This document shows positions 45,929-54,801 of a stretch of DNA of 64,000 nt, piece after piece. The DNA lies in contig NZ_JAHBGD010000005.1 in NCBI RefSeq assembly GCF_018390605.1, forward strand, positions 744,001-808,000, in the 5' to 3' direction. The position numbers and the translations under genes are program-made. Position 1 is the stretch's first letter. Each line of letters starts with the position of its first letter. Origin of the DNA: Ancylobacter defluvii (lineage in GTDB: Bacteria > Pseudomonadota > Alphaproteobacteria > Rhizobiales > Xanthobacteraceae). The notes beneath the pieces are model-generated. The model was not told where the DNA came from. It made no database searches and was given only the letters and a program-made list of their open reading frames with translations.

Positions 45929-46660
45929 ATGGCCGACGTTACGCTTCCGGCCGCTTTCCTCGCCGGCATCGCCAGCTTCGCCTCTCCCTGCGTGCTGCCG
46001 CTGGTGCCGCCCTATCTGTGCTATCTCGCCGGCACCAGCCTCGACGAGATCACCCACAAGGCACCGACCGATGCGGCGGCGCGGCGCACCTTGACGGCGG
46101 CGGCGCTGTTCGTCGCCGGCTTCTCCACCGTGTTCGTGGCGCTGGGCGCCGGCGCTTCGGTGGTCGGCGGCTATCTCCGGCTCTATTCGCAAGAACTCGC
46201 CATCGTCGCCGGCATCGCCATCCTTCTGATGGGGCTCAATTTCCTCGGCGTGCTGCGCCTCGGCTGGCTGACGCGCACCAAGCGCGTGCATGTGGATGCC
46301 CCGGCCACGCTGGCAGGTGCCTATGTGATGGGCCTTGCCTTCGCCTTCGGCTGGACGCCGTGCATCGGGCCAGTACTGGCGGCGATCCTGGCGGTGGCGG
46401 CTTCCGAGCAGACGCTGCTGCGCGGCGCCGGCCTGCTGGCGGTCTATTCCGCCGGGCTCGGGGTGCCGTTCCTGCTGGTGGCGGCGATGGCCCGGCCGGC
46501 GCTCGGCGTGCTCACCAGGGCACGGCGCTACCTGCCGGTGGTGGAAAAGACCATGGGCGCGCTGCTGGTGCTGACCGGCATCGGCTTCCTCTCCGGCTGG
46601 ATGGCGAGCGTCAGCTACTGGATGCTGGAGACGTTTCCGGGCCTCGCCAGCTTCGGCTGA
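45929..46660 (+). CDS. ccdA: Cytochrome c biogenesis protein CcdA
   Basis: A 243-residue inner-membrane thiol transporter with six hydrophobic segments that passes electrons from cytoplasmic thioredoxin to periplasmic partners. The two reactive cysteines are visible in FASPCVLPLVPPYLCYLAG and FGWTPCIGPVLAAILAVA, placed in segments 1 and 4 as in CcdA/DsbD. ATG 45929 follows a weak ribosome-binding site. No thioredoxin-like partner or cytochrome c gene is adjacent. Confidence 0.95.
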   Translation: MADVTLPAAFLAGIASFASPCVLPLVPPYLCYLAGTSLDEITHKAPTDAAARRTLTAAALFVAGFSTVFVALGAGASVVGGYLRLYSQELAIVAGIAILLMGLNFLGVLRLGWLTRTKRVHVDAPATLAGAYVMGLAFAFGWTPCIGPVLAAILAVAASEQTLLRGAGLLAVYSAGLGVPFLLVAAMARPALGVLTRARRYLPVVEKTMGALLVLTGIGFLSGWMASVSYWMLETFPGLASFG

Positions 46661-46673
46661 GCGCGGTCTGGCG

Positions 46674-47198
46674 CTAACGCGCGGCAAGTGACTTGCGCAT
46701 GCGGATGCAGGCCATCCGCCGTCCGCCCCGCAGCAAATGCTCGCCACTGCGTATCGTGACATAGCCATGGCGATGGTAGAACGCCTCGGCATTGATCGAG
46801 GCGTCGAGAACGAACTCGGTCACACCGTATTTGCGTGCCCTGAGCTCGAGCGCCCGTAAAAGCGCGCCGCCGATACCGCGCCGCCCATGTTCGGGAGCGA
46901 CATATACGGCGCGCAGTTCGCGCCCGCTCGGCACGAAGGAGCCGAAGCCGATCACGCTGCCGCCCGGCGCGCGGGCGACGATCGCCTCCTCCTCCCCGGT
47001 CTCGATGCGATGCGCGAGGGCGTCGACGTGGTCGGGCCGCAGCGGCAGTGGCGCCCAGGCCTCGATGATATCCGGCTCGTAGAAGGCGGCGGCAGTGGCG
47101 CGAATGGCCGCGCGATGCACCTGCAGCATCGCTTCCGCATCTTCCGGGTGAGCCCTTTCAAGGCGCAGGTTCGCTTCCATCGGCACGTCGATCCTCAC
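46674..47198 (-). CDS. GNAT-family N-acetyltransferase
   Basis: A 174-residue acetyltransferase. The acetyl-CoA loop is VYVAPEHGRRGIGGALLRALE (R-x-x-G-x-G/A form) and the C-terminal strand FVLDASINAEAFYHRHGYV is also typical. The start could be 47198 or the ATG six codons later (47180). The substrate is unknown; small-molecule or protein amino group is possible. It is convergent with ccdA, only 13 bases apart, with no terminator between. Confidence 0.88.
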   Translation of the reverse strand: MRIDVPMEANLRLERAHPEDAEAMLQVHRAAIRATAAAFYEPDIIEAWAPLPLRPDHVDALAHRIETGEEEAIVARAPGGSVIGFGSFVPSGRELRAVYVAPEHGRRGIGGALLRALELRARKYGVTEFVLDASINAEAFYHRHGYVTIRSGEHLLRGGRRMACIRMRKSLAAR

Positions 47199-47300
47199 GG
47201 ATGACCAAGTTTATCCGGAGGGCGCCGGCTGGCAACGGCGTCGGAGATCGGGGAGGGCATCCCGCCGGCTCAGCCGAGTGCACAGTCGGGGCGAAAGAAA

Positions 47301-47324
47301 ACCCGCCGGCGCGAACCGGCGGGT
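47301..47324 (-). terminator. Rho-independent terminator of the liv binding-protein gene
   Basis: Perfect 9-base arms ACCCGCCGG (47301-47309) and CCGGCGGGT (47316-47324) around CGCGAA. On the minus strand it is followed by TTTTCTTTC. It lies 53 bases after the stop of the liv binding protein. Confidence 0.88.
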
Positions 47325-47377
47325 CTCATCGTCAGGCCTTGAACGCAGCGCCGCAGGGCGCGCCGGTCAGAGGCGGA

Positions 47378-48478
47378 TCACAGCTCGGTGTAGCCGCCGT
47401 CCTTCCAGACATAGACGACGTAGTCGAGGTTGGTACGGTCGCCCTTCTTGTCGAAGGTCAGCTTGCCCAGCACGGTGTCGAAGGACTTGCCGGAGTGGAT
47501 GTACTCGGCGACCTTCTTCGGATCGAGCGACTTGGTGGCGTCGGCCGCCTGCTGGATCACCTGGCCGGCAGCGTAGGAATAGAGCACGTAGCCTTCCGGA
47601 TCGATGCCCTTCTTCTTGAACTCCTCGACGACCTTGGCGGCGGCGGGGTTCTTGCGCGGATCGGGACCGAAGGTCATCAGCGTGCCTTCGGCGCCCGGAC
47701 CGGCGATGGTCCAGAACTCCTTGTCGGTGATGCCGTCACCCGAGAACAGCACGGTCTTCAGGCCCTGGTCGCGCATCTGACGCACCAGCAGGCCGGCTTC
47801 GGTGTGCAGGCCACCGTAATAGAGGATGTCGACGTTGGCGCCCTTCAGCTTCGAGACGAGAGCCGAATAGTCCTTCTCGCCCGGGTTGATGCCTTCGTAG
47901 ACGACTTCCTTGATGCCGGCCTTGTTCATCGCCTTCTGCGTCTCGTCGGCCAGACCCTTGCCGTACGGGGTCTTGTCGTGGACGATGGCGATCTTCTTGC
48001 CCTTCAGGTTCTTCTCGATGTACTCGGCGGCCACCGCGCCCTGCTGGTCGTCGCGGCCGCAGGTGCGGAACACGTTGGTGAGGCCGCGCTCGGTCAGCTT
48101 CGGATTGGTCGAGGCCGGGGAGATGGCGACCACGCCGCCTTCGGCATACTGCTCGGAAGCGGGAATCGACACGCCCGAGTTGAAGTGGCCGATCACGAAC
48201 TTCACGCCGTCGGCGATGAACTTGTTCGCCACCGAGATGCCCTGCTCGGGCTTGGAGGCGTCGTCACCGACGATGATCTCCACCTTCTGGCCCTGGAGGC
48301 CGCCGGCAGCGTTGACATCGGCCGCCCATTGCTCGGCGCCGTTCTTCAGCTGTGCGCCGAAGGTGGCGTTGGCGCCCGTGATCGGGCCGCCGACGCCGAC
48401 TTTCACCTGCGCCGAAGCCGGCAGCGCCATCGCCAGGGTGGCGCTGAGCGCAAGGCCGGCAAACAGAAACTTCTTCAT
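47378..48478 (-). CDS. livJ: Branched-chain amino-acid ABC substrate-binding protein (LivJ/LivK-like)
   Basis: A 366-residue periplasmic binder. Signal peptide to about residue 23 (FLFAGLALSATLAMALPASAQ), then VKVGVGGPITGANATFGAQL, the leucine/isoleucine/valine-binding fold start. Later marks are GVVAISPASTNPKLTERGLTNVFRT (in part) and the disulfide-type cysteine in FRTCGRDD. GGAGAG precedes ATG 48478. It is transcribed last, 145 bases behind the DUF6867 gene, and ends at a strong terminator. Codon use suggests high expression. Confidence 0.95.
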   Translation of the reverse strand: MKKFLFAGLALSATLAMALPASAQVKVGVGGPITGANATFGAQLKNGAEQWAADVNAAGGLQGQKVEIIVGDDASKPEQGISVANKFIADGVKFVIGHFNSGVSIPASEQYAEGGVVAISPASTNPKLTERGLTNVFRTCGRDDQQGAVAAEYIEKNLKGKKIAIVHDKTPYGKGLADETQKAMNKAGIKEVVYEGINPGEKDYSALVSKLKGANVDILYYGGLHTEAGLLVRQMRDQGLKTVLFSGDGITDKEFWTIAGPGAEGTLMTFGPDPRKNPAAAKVVEEFKKKGIDPEGYVLYSYAAGQVIQQAADATKSLDPKKVAEYIHSGKSFDTVLGKLTFDKKGDRTNLDYVVYVWKDGGYTEL

Positions 48479-48623
48479 GGAAGGTCTCTCCTGCTTCTGA
48501 AAGGTTGGTTGTTCGCTGGTCCGTCGGCCAGGCCAGTCGCCCCTTGGGTACTCGTCGTCCGGGGGCAAATGTTGCTCTTTTTCAGGCGCTTGTCGACGGC
48601 AGAAGCGAAAGGTTTCGGCCGGA

Positions 48624-49103
48624 CTACGCTACGTCCTTCCGTGGCGTATCCGGGGCTCCCCGCTGCCAGCCGAAGGGGCCGGATTGATGGTAGAGCCAAC
48701 CATAGCGTGTCGCCATCTGCTTTGCTCGCTCGGCACGGAAACCGAGTGTCGAGATCGCCAGCACGAAGGCGGTATCGGTGATGAAATGCGGCAGGCTGAA
48801 CAGCGTGCCCTCGAACAGCGCGAAGTGAAAGAAGCGCACCGCGCAGCCGAGCAGCAGCGCATAGATCACCGCCTGCCGGTAGCCGCGCCAGGTGGAGGCC
48901 ACCGCCCGGCCGGACAACCAGGCCGCGCCGCCGCCGAGGAAGACGGTGACGAGGTAGAAATCCGCCCGCGAGGCTTCGACCACCAGCACCGGCGCGAAGA
49001 TGCTGGCGAGAAGAATGGCGGCTGCCACCACCGCCGGCAGCACCACGGCGAGGCTGGTGGGCGAGCCCTGGGCGATGAGGCTGGGACGCGTGGGTTCGCT
49101 CAT
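48624..49103 (-). CDS. DUF6867-family membrane protein of the liv operon
   Basis: A 159-residue protein with about four hydrophobic segments (SLAVVLPAVVAAAILLASIF, DFYLVTVFLGGGAAWLSG, YRQAVIYALLLGCAVRFFHF, and FVLAISTLGFRAERAK) and a hydrophilic tail ending in WLYHQSGPFGWQRG. It matches in position and form a small protein found in alphaproteobacterial liv operons (DUF6867; assignment from memory). Its ATG is one base from the livF stop, so it is co-transcribed. A helper role for the importer is only inferred from context. Confidence 0.8.
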   Translation of the reverse strand: MSEPTRPSLIAQGSPTSLAVVLPAVVAAAILLASIFAPVLVVEASRADFYLVTVFLGGGAAWLSGRAVASTWRGYRQAVIYALLLGCAVRFFHFALFEGTLFSLPHFITDTAFVLAISTLGFRAERAKQMATRYGWLYHQSGPFGWQRGAPDTPRKDVA

Positions 49104-49104
49104 C

Positions 49105-49848
49105 TCAGTGCCTCCCGCCTTCGAGATAGGCGGCGCGCACTTCCGGCCGCTCCAGCAGTTCGCGGCCCTCGCCGGACATGGTGACGGAACCGTTCACCAG
49201 CACATAGCCGCGATGGGCGAGCTTCAGCGCGTGGAAGGCGTTCTGCTCGACCAGGAACACGGTGAGCCCCTCGGTGCGGTTGAGCTCGCGGATGGCGTCG
49301 AAGATCTGCTTGACGATCAGCGGCGCCAGGCCGAGCGAGGGCTCGTCCAGCATCAGCAGCCGCGGGCGGCTCATCAGCGCCCGGCCGATGGCGAGCATCT
49401 GCTGCTCGCCGCCGGACAATGTGCCGCCGCGCTGGCTGATGCGCTCCTTGAGGCGGGGGAACAAGGTGAACACCCGCTCGAGATCGCTGTCGAAATGCTC
49501 GAAATTGTCGATGGAAGCGCCCATCTGCAAATTCTCGAACACCGTCATGCGCGGGAAGATGCGGCGGCCTTCCGGCGACTGGGCGATCTTCAGATGCGCG
49601 ATCTCGTGGGTCGGCATCCTCGTGATGTCGCGGCCCTCGTAGAGGATCTGCCCTTCGCGGGCCCGCGGCTGGCCGAAGATGGTCATCATCAGCGTCGACT
49701 TGCCGGCGCCGTTGGAGCCGATCAGCGTGACGATCTCGCCGCGATGGACGTCCACGTCGACGCCCTTCAGCGCCATGATGTTGCCGTAGAAGGTCTTGAC
49801 GCCGCGCACGGCGAGCATGGGCTCGGAAGAGGTCACGGCGGCACTCAC
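49105..49848 (-). CDS. livF: Branched-chain amino-acid ABC ATP-binding protein LivF
   Basis: A 247-residue ATPase. It has the LivF-type start MLAVRGVKTFYGNIMALKGV, Walker A GSNGAGKS, Q-loop PEGRRIFPRMTVFENL, signature LSGGEQQM, Walker B LLMLDEPSLGLAP and the late FLVEQNAFHALKLAHRGYV. The start is taken as a GTG at 49848 that overlaps the livG stop (GTGA); ATG 49818 is an alternative and gives a standard N-terminus. Works with LivG on the membrane pair LivH/LivM. Confidence 0.94.
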   Translation of the reverse strand: MSAAVTSSEPMLAVRGVKTFYGNIMALKGVDVDVHRGEIVTLIGSNGAGKSTLMMTIFGQPRAREGQILYEGRDITRMPTHEIAHLKIAQSPEGRRIFPRMTVFENLQMGASIDNFEHFDSDLERVFTLFPRLKERISQRGGTLSGGEQQMLAIGRALMSRPRLLMLDEPSLGLAPLIVKQIFDAIRELNRTEGLTVFLVEQNAFHALKLAHRGYVLVNGSVTMSGEGRELLERPEVRAAYLEGGRH

Positions 49849-50795
49849 GATTGCGCTCCCGTGGCTTCGTCGAGCACTGCCTCGACCGCCTCGACCGCGT
49901 CCTCGTCGACGCCGAGATAGGCGGCGACGACGCGCGGGTCGTGCTTCACCGCCTCGGGCGTGCCATCGGAAATCTTGGTGCCGTAATCGAGAACGACCAC
50001 ATGGTCGGAAATTTCCATCACCACGCTCATGTCGTGTTCGATGAGAAGGATGGAGGTGCCGTGCTCGGCGCGGATGGCGCGCAGGAGCTCGTTCAGTTCC
50101 AGGCTCTCGCGCGGGTTGAGGCCGGCCGCCGGCTCGTCGAGGCAGAGCAGGATCGGCCCGGAGCACATGGCGCGGGCGATTTCCAGCCGCCGCTGGGCGC
50201 CATAGGGCAGGTCGCCGGCCGGGTCGTCGGCGCGCTCGGTGAGGCCGACCTTGTCGAGCCAGTATTTCGCCCGCTCGGTGGCGTCCTTCTGCGCCGTGGT
50301 CCAGCTCGGCAGGCCGAGCAGCCCCTTCAGCGAATAGCCGGAGGCTGTCATCAGCGCATTGTGCTGGGCGACCATCAGGTTCTCCAGCACGGTCATGCCG
50401 GAGAACAGCCGGATGTTCTGGAAGGTTCGCGCCACCTTGGCCTCGCCGGACACCTTGTAGTCGGGCATCCGCTCCAGCAGATACACGCCGGCATCGGAGC
50501 TGGAGAGGCCGCGTTCGCCGTTCAGCGTCACGGCGTCGAGTTCTTCGGCGGTGGGCGCGCGACCGTGACCGAGGATCAGGCGGCCCTCGCTCGGCTTGTA
50601 GAAGCCGGTGATGCAGTTGAACACCGTGGTCTTGCCGGCACCGTTGGGGCCGATCAGCGCGGTGATGTCGCCACGACCGACCCGGAAGGACAGGTCGTTG
50701 ACGGCCACGAGGCCGCCGAACCGCATGAACAGGTGCTCGACCGTGAGGATCGGGTCCTTGTCCCAGCCATGGATGGGGAGAGCGTTGTCGGACAT
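49845..50795 (-). CDS. livG: Branched-chain amino-acid ABC ATP-binding protein LivG
   Basis: A 316-residue ATPase. LTVEHLFMRFGGLVAVNDLS opens the domain; Walker A GPNGAGKT, the LivG-type KVARTFQNIRLFSGMTVLEN, signature LPYGAQRRLEIARAM (the degenerate form normal for LivG), Walker B LLCLDEPAAGLNP and LIEHDMSVVMEISDHV follow. It is about 50 residues longer than typical because of an insert after the first strands (near GHGRAPTAEELDAVTL) and an acidic C-terminal tail (DEDAVEAVEAVLDE). Its ATG overlaps the livM stop by one base. Confidence 0.95.
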   Translation of the reverse strand: MSDNALPIHGWDKDPILTVEHLFMRFGGLVAVNDLSFRVGRGDITALIGPNGAGKTTVFNCITGFYKPSEGRLILGHGRAPTAEELDAVTLNGERGLSSSDAGVYLLERMPDYKVSGEAKVARTFQNIRLFSGMTVLENLMVAQHNALMTASGYSLKGLLGLPSWTTAQKDATERAKYWLDKVGLTERADDPAGDLPYGAQRRLEIARAMCSGPILLCLDEPAAGLNPRESLELNELLRAIRAEHGTSILLIEHDMSVVMEISDHVVVLDYGTKISDGTPEAVKHDPRVVAAYLGVDEDAVEAVEAVLDEATGAQS

Positions 50796-52234
50796 CAGCC
50801 GTGCCCTTCCTTCACCAGACTGCCGGAAACCGCCTTCTTCTCCTTGAGATAGATCGTCGGATCGCGGGAAGAGACAAGGCCGCGCGGCTTCCAGATCATG
50901 ATCGCCACCATGGCGAAGCCGAACAGCAGCATGCGGTAGAGGCTGGGATCGAAGCCGTCGCCGAAGATCTGTTTCAGGAAGCCGAGATTGCGCAGCATTT
51001 CCATGCCGCCCATCATCACCGCCGCTGCAACCGCGACGCCGATCTGCGAGCCCATGCCGCCGAGTACCACGATGGCGAGGATCATCGCCGAGATGTCGAA
51101 GGTGAAGCTCTCCGGCGAGACGAAGCCGGCACGCACCGCGAAGAAGCAGCCGGCGAAGCCGCCGAACATCGCGCCGGTGGCGAACGCCGAGAGCTTCACA
51201 TTGGTGGTGTTCAGGCCGAGCGAGCGGCAGGCGATCTCGTCCTCGCGCAGCGCTTCCCATGCCCGGCCAACCGGAAGCCGCCGCAGCCGCACCGTGGTGA
51301 AGGCGGTGATCAGCGCCAGCGCCAGGATGACGAAATACAGGAAGATGAGGCGGTGCATCGGGCTGAATTCAAGCCCGAACAGTGCCGCGAAGCCATCCTC
51401 GCCGGCGGTGAACGGAATTCCGAAGAAGGTGGCGCGCGGGATCGAGGCGATGCCGGCGCCGCCGCCGGTGAAATCCACCCAGTTGATCAGCACGAGGCGA
51501 ATGATCTCGCCGAAGGCCAGCGTCACGATGGCGAGGTAGTCGCCGCGCAGGCGCAGCACCGGGAAGCCGAGGATCATGCCCCACAGCCCGGCGAAGGCGC
51601 CGGCTGCCGGCAGGCAGAACCAGAACGCCCAGTTGGCCCAGAAGGTCTCGCCGAGAATGGCGGCGAAGAAGTCGTTCACCGGCGCCGAGGTGGCGAGCAG
51701 GGCATAGGTGTAGGCGCCGACGGCGTAGAAGGCGACGTAGCCGAGGTCGAGCAGGCCGGCGAGGCCGACCACGATGTTGAGACCCCAGCCCAGCATCACA
51801 TAGGTGAGGATGAGAATGCCGAGGTCGATCAGGTAGCGGCTCTCGCTGAGGCCGCCGGTCATCAGGGTGGCGAAGAAGGGGAACCCCACCGCGAAGGCCA
51901 GCAGCGCCGGCTTGAAGGCCGGAGAGATGGCGAGGATGCCGCGGGCTACGGGGCTCGATCCGGCCTGTGCCTTGGGCGGCCGGTTGGGAGACCAGACGGT
52001 GAGGTTGAGGATTAGTCGTCCGGCGACGATGATGCCGACCATGATGGCGACGACGAGCGGCCGATAGGCGAGGCCGAGCGCCCCGTCGATCACCACCGTC
52101 TCGAAGCCGACCAGCGGGCCGAGCAGGCCGAGCGCGATCAGCCCGGTGAGGAAGGCGTCCTTGAGGGCGCCGGGAAGGATGGGGCTGCCGGAGCCTGCGA
52201 CGGCGCCGGCTGGATGTGCGGTGTCGACGGCCAT
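50795..52234 (-). CDS. livM: Branched-chain amino-acid ABC permease LivM
   Basis: A 479-residue permease, in the long LivM class, with an N-terminal extension of about 100 residues bearing extra hydrophobic segments ([20 protein letters not shown]). The core has [31 protein letters not shown] (in part), [19 protein letters not shown] and the EAA-like [19 protein letters not shown]. It pairs with LivH to form the channel. Its ATG lies 10 bases after the livH stop. Confidence 0.95.
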   Translation of the reverse strand: MAVDTAHPAGAVAGSGSPILPGALKDAFLTGLIALGLLGPLVGFETVVIDGALGLAYRPLVVAIMVGIIVAGRLILNLTVWSPNRPPKAQAGSSPVARGILAISPAFKPALLAFAVGFPFFATLMTGGLSESRYLIDLGILILTYVMLGWGLNIVVGLAGLLDLGYVAFYAVGAYTYALLATSAPVNDFFAAILGETFWANWAFWFCLPAAGAFAGLWGMILGFPVLRLRGDYLAIVTLAFGEIIRLVLINWVDFTGGGAGIASIPRATFFGIPFTAGEDGFAALFGLEFSPMHRLIFLYFVILALALITAFTTVRLRRLPVGRAWEALREDEIACRSLGLNTTNVKLSAFATGAMFGGFAGCFFAVRAGFVSPESFTFDISAMILAIVVLGGMGSQIGVAVAAAVMMGGMEMLRNLGFLKQIFGDGFDPSLYRMLLFGFAMVAIMIWKPRGLVSSRDPTIYLKEKKAVSGSLVKEGHG

Positions 52235-52244
52235 TGACGTCGCC

Positions 52245-53162
52245 TCACACCTTCTCGACTTCCGGCCGGCCGAGCAGGCCCTGCGGCAGGAAGATCAGCG
52301 TGATGGCCAGAATGGAGAACGCTGCCACGTCCTTGTACTCGATCGAGAAATACGCCGACCAGAACACCTCGATCAGGCCGATCAACAGGCCGCCGAGAAC
52401 CGCGCCGGGCAGCGAGCCGATGCCGCCGAGCACGGCGGCGGTAAAGGCTTTCACGCCGGGCACGAAGCCGTCGGCGAAATTCGCGACGCCATAATACATC
52501 AGGTACATGGTGCCGGCGACGGCCGCGAGGGCGGCGCCGATGACAAAGGTGAGCGAGATGGTGTGATCGACATTGATGCCGAGCAGCGCCGCCATCTTGC
52601 GGTCCTGTTCGACGGCGCGCTGGGCGCGGCCGAGCGAGGTCTTCTGCACCAGGTACCAGAAGCCGAAGAGCAGCACCGAGGTCAGCACCATGATGATGAT
52701 CTGCTTCCAGGCCAGCGTGACCTGATAGCCCTCGCGCTCCATGATCACGATCACATCGGTGACCATCGGCGGCACCGGCTTGTTGCGCGGGCCCTGCGAC
52801 ACCTGGACGAAATTGGCGAGGAAGATCGACATGCCGATCGCCGAGATCATCGGCGCCAGGCGGAAAGACCCTCGCAGGGGACGATAGGCCACCCGCTCGA
52901 TCGCCCAGTTCATCAGCGAGGTGAAGAACATCGCCACCACCAGCACGATGGCCAGCGCCAGGAAGATCGAGGTGATCCCCATGACCGTGGTCACCAGCAG
53001 GAAGCAGATGAGCGCGATGAAGCTCGACACCATGAACACGTCGCCATGCGCGAAGTTCACCATGCCGATGATGCCGAAGACCATGGTGTAGCCGATGGCG
53101 ATCAATCCGTAGATCGATCCCAGCGTCAGCCCATTGATGAGCTGCTGAACAAAAACGTCCAT
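52245..53162 (-). CDS. livH: Branched-chain amino-acid ABC permease LivH
   Basis: A 305-residue permease, first gene of the leftward liv operon. The start [20 protein letters not shown] and [21 protein letters not shown] are LivH hallmarks; the EAA-type loop is [20 protein letters not shown]. About eight hydrophobic segments. The 450 bases upstream contain AT-rich sequence with operator-like dyads. Confidence 0.95.
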   Translation of the reverse strand: MDVFVQQLINGLTLGSIYGLIAIGYTMVFGIIGMVNFAHGDVFMVSSFIALICFLLVTTVMGITSIFLALAIVLVVAMFFTSLMNWAIERVAYRPLRGSFRLAPMISAIGMSIFLANFVQVSQGPRNKPVPPMVTDVIVIMEREGYQVTLAWKQIIIMVLTSVLLFGFWYLVQKTSLGRAQRAVEQDRKMAALLGINVDHTISLTFVIGAALAAVAGTMYLMYYGVANFADGFVPGVKAFTAAVLGGIGSLPGAVLGGLLIGLIEVFWSAYFSIEYKDVAAFSILAITLIFLPQGLLGRPEVEKV

Positions 53163-53610
53163 AATGTATGCCGGCTCCCCTCAGCCGATGTCGCCACCCC
53201 AGCTCCCGTATGGTTTGCCCATATTGTGATCGTGCCCGGGAGATGGGCTTCGCAAAGTCTTAGCCTGCGCCGCGATCCGATACAATTCGATCGAAAGACG
53301 AAATGCAAATCATCGAAAGAAATGATACATCTGTATCTTGATACCATAAATGCCGAAAATCTAATCAATTTCAGGCTGTTGCGGTGGGGGATTTCACGCG
53401 AATCCGGTGGTATTCAGCGTCCGAAAAATGTCGCATGGACGACACAATCCCCACTTTTGAATGACTGAGCAATAAGTAGGGGGCGGAATGGCCGGGCGTG
53501 GCTCCGGGGTGCCGGCGCGGCGAGTCGCACGCCCGAACCGGCGGCATGTGGCATCCGGTGACGAAAAGCACGAAGGGGAGGCAAGCGAAGAGGCGCCAGT
53601 AAGCGGGGCG
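53163..53610. promoter_or_regulatory. Promoter and operator region of the liv operon
   Basis: A 448-base gap with no supported gene. The AT-rich part (about 53275-53375) holds a perfect 10-base palindrome TTCGATCGAA (53286-53295), a dyad GATACA-TC-TGTATC (53324-53337) and an overlapping GTATC-TT-GATAC (53333-53344). On the minus strand TTGCAT and TGTATC, 18 bases apart, could be -35 and -10 boxes. A nitrogen- or leucine-responsive regulator site is plausible. The right 230 bases show nothing recognisable. Confidence 0.45.
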
Positions 53611-54801
53611 TCAGGCGGCCTGGCCGGCCGCCCAGCCGGAGGACCACGCCCACTGGAAATTATAGCCACCGAGCCAGCCGGTGACGTCGACCACCTCGCC
53701 GATGAAGAACAGTCCCGGCACTGCGCGCGCCTGCATGGTCTTCTGGTCGAGGTCGGCGGTATCGACGCCGCCGAGCGTCACTTCGGCGGTGCGGTAGCCC
53801 TCAGAGCCGGCCGGCTTGAAGCGCCATTCATTAACCGCAAGCGCCAGTTGGCGCAGCGCCTTGTCGGACAGATCGGCGAGGTTGCGGCCGGCGGCATGGG
53901 TGTCGCCGGCGAGTTGCGCCAGCCGGCGCGGCAGCAGTGCCGCCAGCGCGCTGCCCGGCGCCTGCCGGCCATTCTCCCCGCGCGCCGCTCTCAATGCGGC
54001 GAAAACATCGGTGCCGGGGGCAAGGTCGAGGGCTATCTCGTCGCCTTCGCGCCAATAGGAGGAGATCTGCAGGATTGCCGGGCCGGACAGGCCGCGATGG
54101 GTGAACAGGATCGCCTCGTCGAAGCGAGCCTTGCCGTGGGTGGCGCGCGCCGGCAGCCCGATGCCGGCCAGCGGCGCGAGGCGCTCCAGCAGTGCCGGGT
54201 CGAGCGTCAGCGGCACCAGCCCCGGACGGGTCGGCGTCACCTTGAGGTCGAAGCGCCCGGCGATGTCGTAGCCGAAGCCGGTGGCACCCATTTTGGGGAT
54301 CGACTTGCCGCCGGTGGCGACCACGAGGCTGGCGCAGACGAGCGGGCCGGCGGAGGTGGCGAGCCGAAAGCCGCCCTCCACCCGATCGGGCAGCGCCGCC
54401 GAGGTGGCGAGGCGCAGCTCGCCGCCGGCGTCGTTGAGTTCCCGCAGCAGCATGTCGACGATCTGCCGTGCCGAGCCGTCGCAGAATAATTGCCCGAGCG
54501 TCTTCTCGTGGAAGCCGATGCCGTGGCGGCGCACCAGCGCGATGAAGTCCTGCTGGGTGTAGCGCTTCAGCGCCGAAATGCAGAAGCCGGAATTGGCGGA
54601 GAGGAAGTTCTTCGGTGTCGTGCCGGCATTGGTAAAATTGCAGCGCCCGCCGCCGGATATGCGGATCTTTTCACCTGGCGCGCGAGCATGGTCGATGACG
54701 AGGGTGCGCCGCCCGCGCCGGGCGGCCTCGATGGCGCACATCAGCCCGGCGGCGCCGGCACCGATGACGACCACATCCCAACTCTCGATCGGTGTCTTCA
54801 C
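53611..54801 (-). CDS. HI0933-family (YhiN-like) FAD-dependent oxidoreductase
   Basis: A 396-residue flavoprotein. The N-terminal dinucleotide fold reads WDVVVIGAGAAGLMCAIEAA, followed by the family motif EKIRISGGGRCNFTN; the C-terminal part has LFFIGEVVDVTGWLGGYNFQ and WAWSSGWAAGQAA. The function is not well established; YhiN/HI0933 proteins are predicted oxidoreductases. The start is the GTG at 54801, overlapping the stop of the EpmB-like gene (GTGA), which implies translational coupling with that gene. Confidence 0.9.
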   Translation of the reverse strand: MKTPIESWDVVVIGAGAAGLMCAIEAARRGRRTLVIDHARAPGEKIRISGGGRCNFTNAGTTPKNFLSANSGFCISALKRYTQQDFIALVRRHGIGFHEKTLGQLFCDGSARQIVDMLLRELNDAGGELRLATSAALPDRVEGGFRLATSAGPLVCASLVVATGGKSIPKMGATGFGYDIAGRFDLKVTPTRPGLVPLTLDPALLERLAPLAGIGLPARATHGKARFDEAILFTHRGLSGPAILQISSYWREGDEIALDLAPGTDVFAALRAARGENGRQAPGSALAALLPRRLAQLAGDTHAAGRNLADLSDKALRQLALAVNEWRFKPAGSEGYRTAEVTLGGVDTADLDQKTMQARAVPGLFFIGEVVDVTGWLGGYNFQWAWSSGWAAGQAA

